DNA of 64,000 bases from Bremerella cremea (lineage in GTDB: Bacteria > Planctomycetota > Planctomycetia > Pirellulales > Pirellulaceae). The stretch lies in NCBI RefSeq assembly GCF_003335505.1, contig NZ_QPEX01000028.1:62001-126000 (forward strand), in the 5' to 3' direction. The notes under the pieces are model-generated. The model had not been told where the DNA came from. It searched no databases and was given only the letters and a program-made list of their open reading frames with translations. This document shows positions 39,626 through 48,256 of the stretch, in pieces. Position numbers and translations under genes: made by a program. Numbering within the stretch: position 1 is the first letter of the stretch; the number at the start of each line of letters is the position of its first letter.

Positions 39626-40129
39626 TTATTCGTCTCCGTCGTGCCGCTGCACTGTGGGTTCTTGCTCAGTCCCAAACTTCGATCCGATCCATTCGGTTCG
39701 TTCGCTTAGAACTCTGCTAATGAATGTATCTGCGTACTGCTGCTCGTCGGATGTCAGGGCCGTTGGCGGTCCCGATTCACGCCTGTTTCTCAAAATGTGA
39801 TCTTCAAGTGATGCTTGAAGGCTCCAAACGATGGCCTTTTCGATTCGACTCGCCGTCAATGGGCTAGGCACAAAGGCGTTTACTATTCGCACTGAGAGCA
39901 AGTCTGGCGAAACCACCTTGTTCGGAAGTATGTCATCCCAGATGACAGATTTGGTGCTGCCAGATTTCCGAAGGTGAGTTCCGAGTCGTACAAAAGGAGC
40001 GTTTCGCCCCGTGTTATTGCTCGTTCCGGTGATTCCGATGTAGACGTACTCGTTCAGAAGCAGTGAGTACAACGAAGGGTCGGTATTGGCAAAACCTCCC
40101 TGAGCCAAAGTCGAGACCATAAACTCCAT
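39626..40129 (-). CDS. small GIY-YIG-like nuclease of the operon
   Basis: 167 residues. EYVYIGITG at 27-35 matches the YIG half of the GIY-YIG motif. Then come Arg48 and His52 in FVRLGTHLRKSG, Glu97 in ASRIEKAIVW and Asn115 in ILRNRR, matching the order and rough spacing of the catalytic Arg, His, metal-binding Glu and final Asn of GIY-YIG nucleases. The first GIY triad is not clear (YSLLLNEYVYIG). The gene starts one base after the SNF2 stop, so it is translationally coupled. A nuclease between helicase and methylase genes fits a restriction role, but fold assignment by eye is tentative. Confidence 0.6.
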   Translation of the reverse strand: MEFMVSTLAQGGFANTDPSLYSLLLNEYVYIGITGTSNNTGRNAPFVRLGTHLRKSGSTKSVIWDDILPNKVVSPDLLSVRIVNAFVPSPLTASRIEKAIVWSLQASLEDHILRNRRESGPPTALTSDEQQYADTFISRVLSERTEWIGSKFGTEQEPTVQRHDGDE

Positions 40130-40130
40130 A

Positions 40131-43001
40131 TCAGGCCACCTCCCATTGGATCGTGAAGAGGTGAGTGCTGTGGGTCTTCTGGGTCATTCGCTGTTGGAGG
40201 CCGTCGATCAGATCGTCACGCTTCTCAGCGATCTCGTCTTCCACCTCGAAGATTTGCTGACGCTGTTTTCGTTGCTTCTTCTCCAGATCACGAAGCTTCT
40301 GTTGAAGATCGTTCTGCTCGTCGAGCGTGGTGGCCAAGCGTGACTGTCGCCGCACCGCTTTGATCTGAGCCTTGGTGTCGGCCAAGTCCTTCTCGACGGC
40401 TACTACCATGTCCTCAGCCCACTTCTCCAGCCGCTCACGCTCTTCGTTGAACAGGGCATTGTTACCTTCGAGTGAGTGCGTGATCGTCGCCTCGGCGTGT
40501 CGGCCTGCTTCTTTCTTCAGACGATCAGTCAGTTCCGGGGGCAGGTCGCTGGAGTCTGCAACTTGGGCCGCACAATGGAAGAGCTTCTGGCAGGTCTCTT
40601 GGTCCAGTGACTTGCCGGTCTCGTCCATCGCCGAGAAGAGCAAGTATTCCTCCCGGTCGAAGGAATCGATGGTGAGGTACTGGAGCGTGAGCCAGCCGGA
40701 CTTCCCTTTCAGGGCTTCGACGACGGAAACCCTCATAGGATAGTTGGTCACATCAAACGTGACCTTCGCAACCGGGGTCTCGGCCTGCTTGCCCTGATCG
40801 ATGCTCCATTCCCCCAGAGGGTGCGACAGGCGGTACAAGAAGTCGCCGGGGACATTCTGCCGTGTCTTGGAGATCAAGTGGTACGTTCCGGGCCGACATG
40901 TACTCAGAGGTGCCTCACGAAGCTCGAACGTGAGCGTGTCATCGCAGAAGGAGGCATGACCATCCAGCACAACTTTGGTCAGGGTCCAGAACTGGCGACC
41001 GATCCGGTCGAGGTTGGCACGAGCGTCATCAAGACGCATCTTCAGTCGAGCGTGGACATCCTCATCGAAATGCTCCATGAGCATCTGCCGGGTCTCATCC
41101 ATCTTAGATTGGATGGTCTCGTCCATCTCTTCCTGAAGCTGCTTGAAGGCGGCATCGATCTCGTCGGTGGTCCGGCACTTCTCGTAGATGGCGAGGATGC
41201 GTTTCTCGAAATCAACTCCCGACTCGATCTGGCCCAGCACTTCGTCCGAGGCACCGAAGACTCCATTGAACAGGTTGAACTTCTCGGCCAGCAGTTCATG
41301 GACTCGCCGGTCGGCCTCGTTTCTCTCATTCAGGAAGTTGATGACTACGACATCATGCTTCTGACCGTAGCGGTGACAACGACCGATTCGCTGTTCGATT
41401 CGCTGGGGGTTCCAAGGCAGGTCGTAGTTGATGACCAGCGAGCAGAATTGCATGTTGACGCCTTCCGCCGCTGCTTCGGTGGCGATCATCACCGTGGCTT
41501 CATTCTGAAAATGTTCGATCAGAGCGGTGCGGCTATCGACGGGCCGGGAGCCAGTGACCCGCCCCGAGTCGGCATTGTCCTCGATCCACTTGGTGATGAT
41601 CTGACGGGAATCAGGATCAGCGTTGGTCCCGTTGAACAGGACGATCTGACCACCGTAGCCATTCGATTCGAGGAAGTTCTTCAGGTAGTCCTGCGTCCGT
41701 CGAGACTCGGTGAAGATGAGGGCCTTGCGGTTGGCACCCATCTTGTCCATCTCGGCGAAGCCAAGTTCAAGAGCCTGCTTGAGTGACCGACTCTTGGTGT
41801 CGATGCCAATGCTGCGTGCCCATTGGGAGTATCGAGTGAGTTCGGTGATCTCTTCGTTCAGCTTGGGAAGGTCGATCTGGTCGTCATCTTCCTCTTCTCG
41901 GTCTGTGGTCCCTTCGAGAATCTCGTCGAGGTAGTCATCTTCGAGTTCCTCGGCCTCGATCAGTTCTTCCATGAACTCCTCGTCGTCGTCCTCCGACTTG
42001 GGAGTGTCACGCATATCCTCCAGACGGGACTTCATGGTCTCCAGCGTGCTGGCAATGGCGTGCGACGACGAGGCCAGCAGCTTTCGCAGGATCAGCGCCG
42101 TCAAGTGACGCTGACGATGGGGAACCGAGTAGGTCTCTTCCCGGTTCAAGAAGTCTGAGACCGCTTCGTAGAGCTTCTGTTCTTCGTCGGTGGGGCGAAA
42201 GCGAACGGTGAAGGGGATTCGCTCAGTGTACTGGATGTATTCGACGACCTGCCGCCTGAGAGTTCGCTTGCAAAAGGATTGCAGTCGGCCACGAAGAGCG
42301 TTCAGATCGGCCCCGGCATTCGTGTACTGGGTCCGAAACGAGTTCACGTCGCCAAAGATCAGATCGTCGAGGATCGTAGACAGGCCGTAGAGTTCGAGTA
42401 GCGAGTTCTGGAGGGGCGTGGCCGTGAGCAGGCACTTCTTCCGGTCCTCGATGGCCCACTTGATGTTCTGCCCCATCTTGTTGCTGGGCCGATAGGCGTT
42501 GCGAAGTTTGTGTGCTTCGTCGATGACAACGAGATCAAAAGGAACGGCACGAATGTCCCCCCGGAACCGGCTGGCGAAGTGGAACGACGTGATGACAACT
42601 TTGTTACTTGCGAACGGAGTGCCGTTGCCTTCTCGGACAGCCTGCTTGTACGTCTTCGAGTCGAGGATCACCGTGGACATGTTGAACTTCTCTTGAAGTT
42701 CCAGCGCCCATTGCTTTCGCAGGCTGGCCGGGCAGATGACCAGCAGCTTCCGCTTTCGCTCGGCCCAGTGTTGGCAGAGGACCAGACCTGCTTCGATTGT
42801 CTTGCCCAATCCAACCTCGTCCGCCAGAACGACGCCCTTCGAGAGTGGGCTTCGCAAGGCGAACATCGCCGCCTCGATCTGGTGAGGGTTCAGATCGACA
42901 CAGGCGTCGAAGAGTGCCATCGACAAACGATCCACGCCACCCGGCTGTGCCTGCCGGGTCAACTCGTGAGCAAAGTATTTTGCGTGGTAAGGCGTGGTCA
43001 T
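40131..43001 (-). CDS. SNF2-family helicase (DrmD/HepA-like)
   Basis: 956 residues from ATG 43001 (MTTPYHAKYFAHEL); the frame is open to 43061. SNF2/Rad54-type motifs: LNPHQIEA (Q-like), Walker A ADEVGLGKTIEAG near residue 60, DEAH in VVIDEAHKLRN near 158, LTATPLQN, and the C-terminal motifs AAEGVNMQFC and QRIGRCHRYGQ near 537. A very acidic stretch (DEEFMEELIEAEELEDDYLDE) sits between the lobes. The C-terminal 150 residues are coiled coil. First gene of the five-gene minus-strand operon. Similar SNF2 proteins belong to class 1 DISARM and to related methylase-helicase loci, where they are thought to sense or move along incoming DNA. Confidence 0.88.
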   Translation of the reverse strand: MTTPYHAKYFAHELTRQAQPGGVDRLSMALFDACVDLNPHQIEAAMFALRSPLSKGVVLADEVGLGKTIEAGLVLCQHWAERKRKLLVICPASLRKQWALELQEKFNMSTVILDSKTYKQAVREGNGTPFASNKVVITSFHFASRFRGDIRAVPFDLVVIDEAHKLRNAYRPSNKMGQNIKWAIEDRKKCLLTATPLQNSLLELYGLSTILDDLIFGDVNSFRTQYTNAGADLNALRGRLQSFCKRTLRRQVVEYIQYTERIPFTVRFRPTDEEQKLYEAVSDFLNREETYSVPHRQRHLTALILRKLLASSSHAIASTLETMKSRLEDMRDTPKSEDDDEEFMEELIEAEELEDDYLDEILEGTTDREEEDDDQIDLPKLNEEITELTRYSQWARSIGIDTKSRSLKQALELGFAEMDKMGANRKALIFTESRRTQDYLKNFLESNGYGGQIVLFNGTNADPDSRQIITKWIEDNADSGRVTGSRPVDSRTALIEHFQNEATVMIATEAAAEGVNMQFCSLVINYDLPWNPQRIEQRIGRCHRYGQKHDVVVINFLNERNEADRRVHELLAEKFNLFNGVFGASDEVLGQIESGVDFEKRILAIYEKCRTTDEIDAAFKQLQEEMDETIQSKMDETRQMLMEHFDEDVHARLKMRLDDARANLDRIGRQFWTLTKVVLDGHASFCDDTLTFELREAPLSTCRPGTYHLISKTRQNVPGDFLYRLSHPLGEWSIDQGKQAETPVAKVTFDVTNYPMRVSVVEALKGKSGWLTLQYLTIDSFDREEYLLFSAMDETGKSLDQETCQKLFHCAAQVADSSDLPPELTDRLKKEAGRHAEATITHSLEGNNALFNEERERLEKWAEDMVVAVEKDLADTKAQIKAVRRQSRLATTLDEQNDLQQKLRDLEKKQRKQRQQIFEVEDEIAEKRDDLIDGLQQRMTQKTHSTHLFTIQWEVA

Positions 43002-43024
43002 CCGGCCGATCGTCCCCTGTGTTG

Positions 43025-43053
43025 TTGACCAAAAAGTACAGGCAGCATACGAT
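43025..43053 (+). promoter_or_regulatory. sigma-70-like promoter of the XRE gene
   Basis: TTGACC at 43025-43030, a 17-base spacer, then TACGAT at 43048-43053. It stands 37 bp before the XRE start, within the 88-bp gap shared with the divergent operon. An XRE protein binding here could control both directions (inference). Confidence 0.6.
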
Positions 43054-43089
43054 AAACCCACTTCACAGGCAATCAGGTGAGGACTTGGG

Positions 43090-43419
43090 ATGCAGTTTGG
43101 CGAGCGAGTTCGTGAGCTTCGAGAAGCCCGGAAGCTGACTCAAAAGGCGTTGGCTGACCGGCTGGGGGTGAGCGTCTCGTACATCAGCAAGGTCGAGAAC
43201 GAGAAGCTGCACTTCGGCGACTACCCGTCCGAGAAGTTCATCCACAAGCTGGCCTCAGAGCTTGAGGCGGACGAGGACGAGTTGCTGCTTTTGTCCGACC
43301 GTGTGCCGCCTGCGTTACGGCAGCGAATTTGTGAACGCCCAGACGTGTTTCGGGTCGTTGCCGAAATGAACGAACGGGAAATGGATCAGCTAGTTGAGCG
43401 ATTCCGCAGAAAGTCGTAG
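43090..43419 (+). CDS. XRE-family transcriptional regulator
   Basis: 109 residues. The N-terminal helix-turn-helix is plain: FGERVRELREARKLTQKALADRLGVSVSYISKVENEKLHFGDYPSE. A short helical C-terminus follows (LRQRICERPDVFRVVAEMNEREMDQLVERFR). It is divergent from the SNF2-led operon with an 88-bp shared gap. Regulators in this position commonly repress defence operons so that toxic effectors stay low. It also leads a plus-strand run with the next two genes, with 28 and 4 bp gaps. The sequence does not show which operator it binds. Confidence 0.9.
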   Translation: MQFGERVRELREARKLTQKALADRLGVSVSYISKVENEKLHFGDYPSEKFIHKLASELEADEDELLLLSDRVPPALRQRICERPDVFRVVAEMNEREMDQLVERFRRKS

Positions 43420-43447
43420 CGGTGAGAATGCGAGGGAGACGACACAC

Positions 43448-44266
43448 ATGTCAATGACAACGCCTCGAATTGTATCGGATGACATTCGGGCTTTCTGCCA
43501 GTCGCTCGTTGCGGGTTCCACGGCTCTGTTTGTTGATTTTGTTCAAGTCGATGGAGCAGTTCCAGACGAGTGCTTTGACAACGTTGATCTGTTGGTCACC
43601 AATCAAGGCGGTCGCCCACTACTCGGATGGACGATCTGGGAGTGGGAGGGCGCTCTTTTGGAAGCAGAGTTTCACGCTGTTTGGGAAGACGATGACGGAA
43701 ACCTTGTTGATCCAACTCCGAAAGCTGATGGCGAACAGAGGATTCTCTTTCTGCCCGACAGATCAGCCTCCGATCACGGTGGAGTGACACCAAGTCGCCA
43801 CTACCCACTTCAGGAATGGGACGAAGTAACTGAGTACATTGCGGCGTGCAATGACATTTCGGGAGTGCAAATGCGTTTTTACCCAAACATTCCCGCAGAC
43901 GAATGGATTCCAGTAATTCAGAGGCGAGAGAGATGTGCGGACGCATTAAACCGGCGAACTTCAGAGGAGGCCACCAGACAGGCCAGCCAACAAGAACTGA
44001 TGACAGGTGTTGCACTCTCCGAGGATGATGCTCAGCGACGATCCGAAAGCAATCCAGTGGATATTGAAGCACGAACTGCTCATGCACGGTATCTCGCATC
44101 CAACGGAGATTTTAATGCCGCTTTCCAAGTCCTGCTTGAGTCAGCAAGGCAAAGTCAACAAGTTGCAAATGATCTGGGTGACACATTCCGACTTCTATTT
44201 ACCATCTGCGACGATCCTACCCTTGTGAATGAGACTCGCCGTGAATGGTCCCGATGGCTTTACTAG
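43448..44266 (+). CDS. protein of unknown function with GWTIWEW...EAEFHAVW block
   Basis: 272 residues from ATG 43448, with GAGGGAGA about 11 bases upstream; the open frame starts earlier inside the XRE gene, so this start is preferred. The core GWTIWEWEGALLEAEFHAVW with DPTPKADGEQRILFLPD resembles a conserved but uncharacterised bacterial family. The His and nearby acids could bind metal. The C-terminal ~90 residues are helical, with a TPR-like stretch (IEARTAHARYLASNGDFNAAFQVLLESARQ). It lies between the XRE gene and the hydrolase-nuclease fusion. No function is claimed. Confidence 0.7.
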   Translation: MSMTTPRIVSDDIRAFCQSLVAGSTALFVDFVQVDGAVPDECFDNVDLLVTNQGGRPLLGWTIWEWEGALLEAEFHAVWEDDDGNLVDPTPKADGEQRILFLPDRSASDHGGVTPSRHYPLQEWDEVTEYIAACNDISGVQMRFYPNIPADEWIPVIQRRERCADALNRRTSEEATRQASQQELMTGVALSEDDAQRRSESNPVDIEARTAHARYLASNGDFNAAFQVLLESARQSQQVANDLGDTFRLLFTICDDPTLVNETRREWSRWLY

Positions 44267-44270
44267 TGAC

Positions 44271-45488
44271 ATGTTGAAAATCCTCTTCCTCCACGGCTGG
44301 ACTAGCGTACCGGGCGGTCGCAAGCCAACGTTTCTGAAGGACGCCGGGCACGACGTTCTCAACCCCGCTCTGCCCGATGACGACTTCGATGAGGCCGTCA
44401 GGATCGCTCAGACTGAGTTCGACCAGCACGGACCCGATGTGGTTGTTGGCTCTTCCCGTGGTGGTGCCGTGGCCATGAACATCAATGTGGGAAATACCCC
44501 ATTGGTCCTCTTGTGTCCGGCGTGGAGAAAGTGGGGCACGGCTACAACCATCAATCCAAAATCGGTCATCTTGCACAGCCGAGCAGATGACGTAGTGATG
44601 TTCGCCGACTCTGAGGAACTCGTCACGAACAGTGGTCTTCCTTCCGAGTCGATCATCGAGATTGGCGGCGATCACCGCTTGGCCGATCCCGAACCGTTGC
44701 GGACGATGTTGATGGCGTGTGAGTTTGCATCACTATCGAAGAACTGGTACACGATCTACCAGTGGGGGCGAACGGCACGGGTCGGTTATACGGAAGTGAT
44801 GTCGTCTTTAATGTTGGCTTGGTATTCACAGATCAGCCTTGTGGAATCGAATCTCAGGCAATCCAACTTCCGGCTAGAAGACCACCGAGGACAGGCGAAA
44901 CTTCAGACTGACATTGCTCAGTTCACAGAGAAGCGTTTCTGCCGTGCGCTCTACAATCGGTCAAATGTATCCCAGCTTGGAAAGGTGATCGATTACGAGG
45001 TGCCATTGAAAGGCACACAGGGTGCGCCTCATGGCGACATCGATTTACTCGCAGAGGCCACGGGCGAAGTTTTGCTCATCGAAGCCAAGAAGCCAGAATC
45101 GAACGAGTCCATCCTAAAGGCGATTCTCGAAGCCTTCGTTTATTCGTCGCTCGTCTCAACCGTCCGCCAAACCTTTCTTCATGAGTTCTCGTTGCCCTCA
45201 AATCTCATCGTCGTCCCAGTTGTGCTGACTTTCAGAGTCGCTGCATCGGGACGACAACTGGACAACATCCAAGCGTTCCCACGACTGAGGCGACTCGTGA
45301 GGGAACTGAATCAAAGCCTTGCGGAACGGGCGGTCGAGCCGCTCCGGTTTCTTTTTGTCGAGAACGAGCAGGATGAACTTTCCACCTGTCTGACTACAAT
45401 TCAAGAATCGAATGGAGACGTGAAGGTTGTATTTCGAGACGGATTCGTGCCGAGGATTACGGAAGTCCCTCTTTCACTGGATCACTGA
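44271..45488 (+). CDS. alpha/beta hydrolase fused to a PD-(D/E)XK nuclease
   Basis: 405 residues from ATG 44271, 4 bases after the previous stop. The N-terminal half is a small serine hydrolase: ILFLHGWTS, nucleophile Ser62 in GSSRGG, Asp106/107 in SRADDVV and His135 in GGDHRL, all three of the triad in order. The C-terminal half has a nuclease core: GDIDLLAEATGEVLLIEAKKP with Asp256/258, Glu271 and Lys273, the D..ExK pattern of PD-(D/E)XK enzymes. No stop or frameshift lies between them, so it is a true fusion. Hydrolase-nuclease fusions are not a pattern I can name. In this context a role as a defence effector is plausible (inference). Confidence 0.75.
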   Translation: MLKILFLHGWTSVPGGRKPTFLKDAGHDVLNPALPDDDFDEAVRIAQTEFDQHGPDVVVGSSRGGAVAMNINVGNTPLVLLCPAWRKWGTATTINPKSVILHSRADDVVMFADSEELVTNSGLPSESIIEIGGDHRLADPEPLRTMLMACEFASLSKNWYTIYQWGRTARVGYTEVMSSLMLAWYSQISLVESNLRQSNFRLEDHRGQAKLQTDIAQFTEKRFCRALYNRSNVSQLGKVIDYEVPLKGTQGAPHGDIDLLAEATGEVLLIEAKKPESNESILKAILEAFVYSSLVSTVRQTFLHEFSLPSNLIVVPVVLTFRVAASGRQLDNIQAFPRLRRLVRELNQSLAERAVEPLRFLFVENEQDELSTCLTTIQESNGDVKVVFRDGFVPRITEVPLSLDH

Positions 45489-45525
45489 CTGCGTTCGGTT
45501 CTGAACATTTGCTTGACTAAACGAT

Positions 45526-46385
45526 TTACCACGACGCTGTGACTCGCAAGCTGAGTGTTCGATCCTGCGGTACAATGGTTTTCCCATTCTTTCCCTTTCG
45601 TGGTTTCCCAGAGTGCGTCTGGCCCTCGAAGATGTTTTTGAGAGTGCGTGCAAGCGTAACGGCTTGCGTGAATGACTCGTCGTTTAACCCTTTCATCATC
45701 AGCCCTGCTCCTCGGCTATCCTGACCTGCCCAGCCGAGTCGGTTTGCTTTCCAATGCCGGAAGTGGACTTCGATGAATGAATGAGTTTCCACACTCAACC
45801 ATTTTCGGAAGCCTTCTGTGTTTTCGGAAATTGGATACCAAACGATCACATGTGGCTCTTGCTCAAGTAAGCCCTGCACGTTCGTCACTTCGGCTTTCTC
45901 TGACCAAAATGGGTCGCAAAAAATCAACTTGGGCGAGTGTGTCACTGCGTTAGCAGAAGAGTACCCGTCACCATCCTCGACAGTGATCCGCCCCGATTTA
46001 TTCAGGTAGCTGGCAACCTGCGCACCACCAATGTCCCATCCGAGTATCTGCGTCAGCTTTGTAGAGAGTATCGCTTCATCGACTATCTTCAGCGAGCCGG
46101 GGTATAGAGTTGTTGACTTATCCCGGTTGCAACCAGCCTCCCATATTCCCCTAGTCGTCGCATGGAGTTCGTTCGCTCTACAACCCCGATACTCCACGCA
46201 CGCTCGCCCTTCCATTGTTGACCCTGCTTGAGAAGCTCAAGAGGATAATCGTAATAGCCAGCGTGCGTCTCGCAGTACACCCATTCACCTGACTGTACCG
46301 CATCAAAACCCGCCGCTAATACGGGGAGTAGTGAGTGCTTGACTAAATCACCGATGTTCCCCGCATTTCGTCTTTGGTCGGCCAT
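45526..46385 (-). pseudogene. frameshifted RlmJ-like 23S rRNA adenine-N6 methyltransferase
   Basis: The start ATG 46385 follows GGAGAA. The N-terminal part (RRNAGNIGDLVKHSLLPVL, WVYCETHAGYYDYP) and the part continued in the -1 frame (TLYPGSLKIVDEA, LIFCDPFWS, VIVWYPIS, GAGLMMKGL) match RlmJ from end to end. RlmJ usually has DPPY where this has DPFW. The two frames overlap between 46215 and 46089; the switch belongs near 46105-46130, close to the CCCC run in LYPGS. The total length (860) is one base short of a whole frame, so a one-base deletion or a sequencing error explains it. Confidence 0.65.
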
Positions 46386-46511
46386 TCTTATTCTCCGAGC
46401 TTGTCTTTTACTTTGACGCTTCATTATGCCATTGCAGGTGCCTGTGTGCGCTGCCGCTGATCCACAAGTTGTATTGACCATTTTTCTGAAGGAGACTCAG
46501 GCACCTGCTAC

Positions 46512-46551
46512 GTCGTCGTCACCAACACACTCTCACTCAGGAGACGACGAC
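46512..46551 (+). promoter_or_regulatory. stem covering the Shine-Dalgarno region of ardC
   Basis: GTCGTCGTC (46512-46520) and GACGACGAC (46543-46551) form a 9-bp perfect stem. The likely Shine-Dalgarno site AGGAGA (46539-46544) overlaps its right arm and ATG is at 46553. The island motif AGGCACCTGCTA (46499-46510) lies just upstream. Confidence 0.6.
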
Positions 46552-46552
46552 C

Positions 46553-47476
46553 ATGCCAAGTCAAACCGACATTCGCCAACAGATCACTGACCAGATCATC
46601 GCCGCCCTTCGTTCTGGCAATTTGCCGCCGTGGAAGAAACCTTGGAAATCGCTGAACGGTCCTCACCGCAACGTCGTGAGCCAACGCAGCTACTCGGGAG
46701 TCAATCCACTCCTCTTGGAGATTTCGAGTCAGAGATTCGATTTCACGTCTTCACTTTGGGGCACCTTCAGGCAGTGGAAAGAACTCGGCGGAAAGGTAAA
46801 GAAGCGTCCCGCCGAAGTGAAGCCGGGTGCGTGGGGAACTACCATTGTCTTCACCAAGCCGGTCACGAAGACGAAGACTGACAGTGACGGCACCGAGTCC
46901 GAAGACAAGTATTGGATTCTCCGCACCTACACGGTCTTCAATCTCGATCAAGTTGAAGGTCCGTTCGATCATCTGCGAACCACGGTCAACGAACAGGCCA
47001 GCACGTTCGAGCAGTTCGAGCAGGCCGACGAACTGATCGAAGCCACGGGTGCAGACATCAGGAACGGATCGCAAGCGGCGTACATTCCGTCCGGCGACTA
47101 CATCACGTTGCCGCCGAAGGAGTCGTTCGATTCCGCCGCCGACTTTGCCGAAACCGCCTTCCACGAGTTGGCCCACTGGACCGAGCCGCCCCATCGCCTG
47201 AATTGGGACCGCAAGGGCGAAGGGTATGCGATGGGCGAGCTTCGAGCGGAAATTGCGGCCTGCTACATCGCCACCGAACTGTGTATCCCGCACTCAGAAC
47301 GTCTCGACAAATCCGCCGCCTACGTCCAGCACTGGCTTCGTTCTTTGGAGAACGACAACAGGGCGATCTTTCGAGCCAGTTCTCAGGCCAGCCGTGCCGC
47401 CGACTACCTTTTGTCGTTTGTTCGCTCGCCGGAAGATCAGCCTGCTCCCTCTGAGTCGCAAGTAGGCACCTGCTAG
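46553..47476 (+). CDS. ardC: ArdC-type antirestriction protein
   Basis: 307 residues. The N-terminal DUF1738-type ssDNA-binding domain (QQITDQIIAALRSGNLPPWKKPW, then NPLLLEI) and the C-terminal zincin-like metallopeptidase domain with HELAHW starting at His204 and a later Glu in GELRAEIAACYI are typical of ArdC. Family members protect incoming plasmid DNA from restriction and bind single-stranded DNA. The last codons (VGTC-stop) are read from the island motif itself, which also provides the TAG stop. It leads the train of small plus-strand genes. An antirestriction gene beside restriction-like cargo suggests that the island protects itself on entering a new host (inference). Confidence 0.9.
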   Translation: MPSQTDIRQQITDQIIAALRSGNLPPWKKPWKSLNGPHRNVVSQRSYSGVNPLLLEISSQRFDFTSSLWGTFRQWKELGGKVKKRPAEVKPGAWGTTIVFTKPVTKTKTDSDGTESEDKYWILRTYTVFNLDQVEGPFDHLRTTVNEQASTFEQFEQADELIEATGADIRNGSQAAYIPSGDYITLPPKESFDSAADFAETAFHELAHWTEPPHRLNWDRKGEGYAMGELRAEIAACYIATELCIPHSERLDKSAAYVQHWLRSLENDNRAIFRASSQASRAADYLLSFVRSPEDQPAPSESQVGTC

Positions 47477-47689
47477 TGCCGTGTCCTTGAGGACAACCGA
47501 GCAGAGCCGCTCGGACAGTGATCTGACCGACGCTCAGGCTTAGACGCCAAGCGAGTAGCAGGATCGTCGAGTCGGACTGGCCAGCGACCGGCGAACACCA
47601 CTGCATCTGCAAAGCCTCGACGCCTCGTGTGGGTCATCAACGGGCGGCTCTCTCGGCCTCTTCATTCCAAAAGTTGTACTGGAGCGAAC

Positions 47690-48037
47690 ATGTGCGAGCA
47701 GCAGCAAGCCACGCAGGAACACGACGACTATTGGGCGGCAGTTACCGACGTGGCCGAGAACGTCGTCGCCGATCTCGACGACGCAGAAGACGACAGAGAC
47801 GAATGCCTGACTCGGCTGATCTCTGAGAAGTGCGATCAGCACGAGTACGTCATCGGCAACGATCTGTGCATCCACACGCTCAAGTATTCGGCCAACGCCT
47901 GCGCCGGATTCTTTGACGGCACGTTCGCCGCCAACCAATACGCTCGCAACGCCGAGTTCCCTTTCACCGATCTCGCCGCTGACGCTTTCGAGGCCGACGT
48001 GACCGACAAGGTGCGGGAACTGCTCGGCGATGAATAG
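47690..48037 (+). CDS. small acidic protein of unknown function
   Basis: 115 residues from ATG 47690, preceded by CCAAAAGTTGTACTGGAG, a copy of the leader element whose tail is the Shine-Dalgarno site. The open frame is longer, but this ATG fits the leader pattern of its neighbours. It is acidic (DVAENVVADLDDAEDDRDECLTRL). It ends in TAG formed by an island-motif copy. About 213 bp of non-coding leader separates it from ardC. No family is recognised with confidence; it resembles small plasmid- and ICE-borne proteins. Confidence 0.65.
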   Translation: MCEQQQATQEHDDYWAAVTDVAENVVADLDDAEDDRDECLTRLISEKCDQHEYVIGNDLCIHTLKYSANACAGFFDGTFAANQYARNAEFPFTDLAADAFEADVTDKVRELLGDE

Positions 48038-48047
48038 GCACCTGCTA

Positions 48048-48204
48048 ATTCGGCCAGCCGAGCAGGAATCAGCCGGTGAACAATGACGATCTGGGGTCTT
48101 CCTGCACAACACTCGGAGACCCCAGCATCCCTTGCTGTCACCTGCGGTCCTGCTCGGCCTTTTCTTGGTCTCATTGACCGGAGAGGCCAGTGCCATTCGC
48201 AAAC
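48048..48204 (+). ncRNA. ORF-less structured unit between two island motifs
   Basis: 157 bp between motif copies at 48036 and 48205, with no credible ORF. GCCGAGCAGGA (48057-48067) pairs perfectly with TCCTGCTCGGC (48148-48158), and inside the loop CTGGGGTC (48091-48098) pairs with GACCCCAG (48118-48125). CTTTTCTT follows the outer stem, as in a terminator. This could be a small RNA or a long terminator between cassette genes. Confidence 0.45.
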
Positions 48205-48217
48205 AGGCACCTGCTAA

Positions 48218-48248
48218 TCCGCCAGACAACCAATCAACCTCTGACGGA
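48218..48248 (+). promoter_or_regulatory. stem covering a Shine-Dalgarno region
   Basis: TCCGCCAG (48218-48225) and CTGACGGA (48241-48248) pair at 7 of 8 positions; the Shine-Dalgarno GGAGA is at 48246-48250, ahead of ATG 48257. Same layout as in front of ardC, with unrelated stem sequence. Confidence 0.45.
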
Positions 48249-48256
48249 GAACGAAC

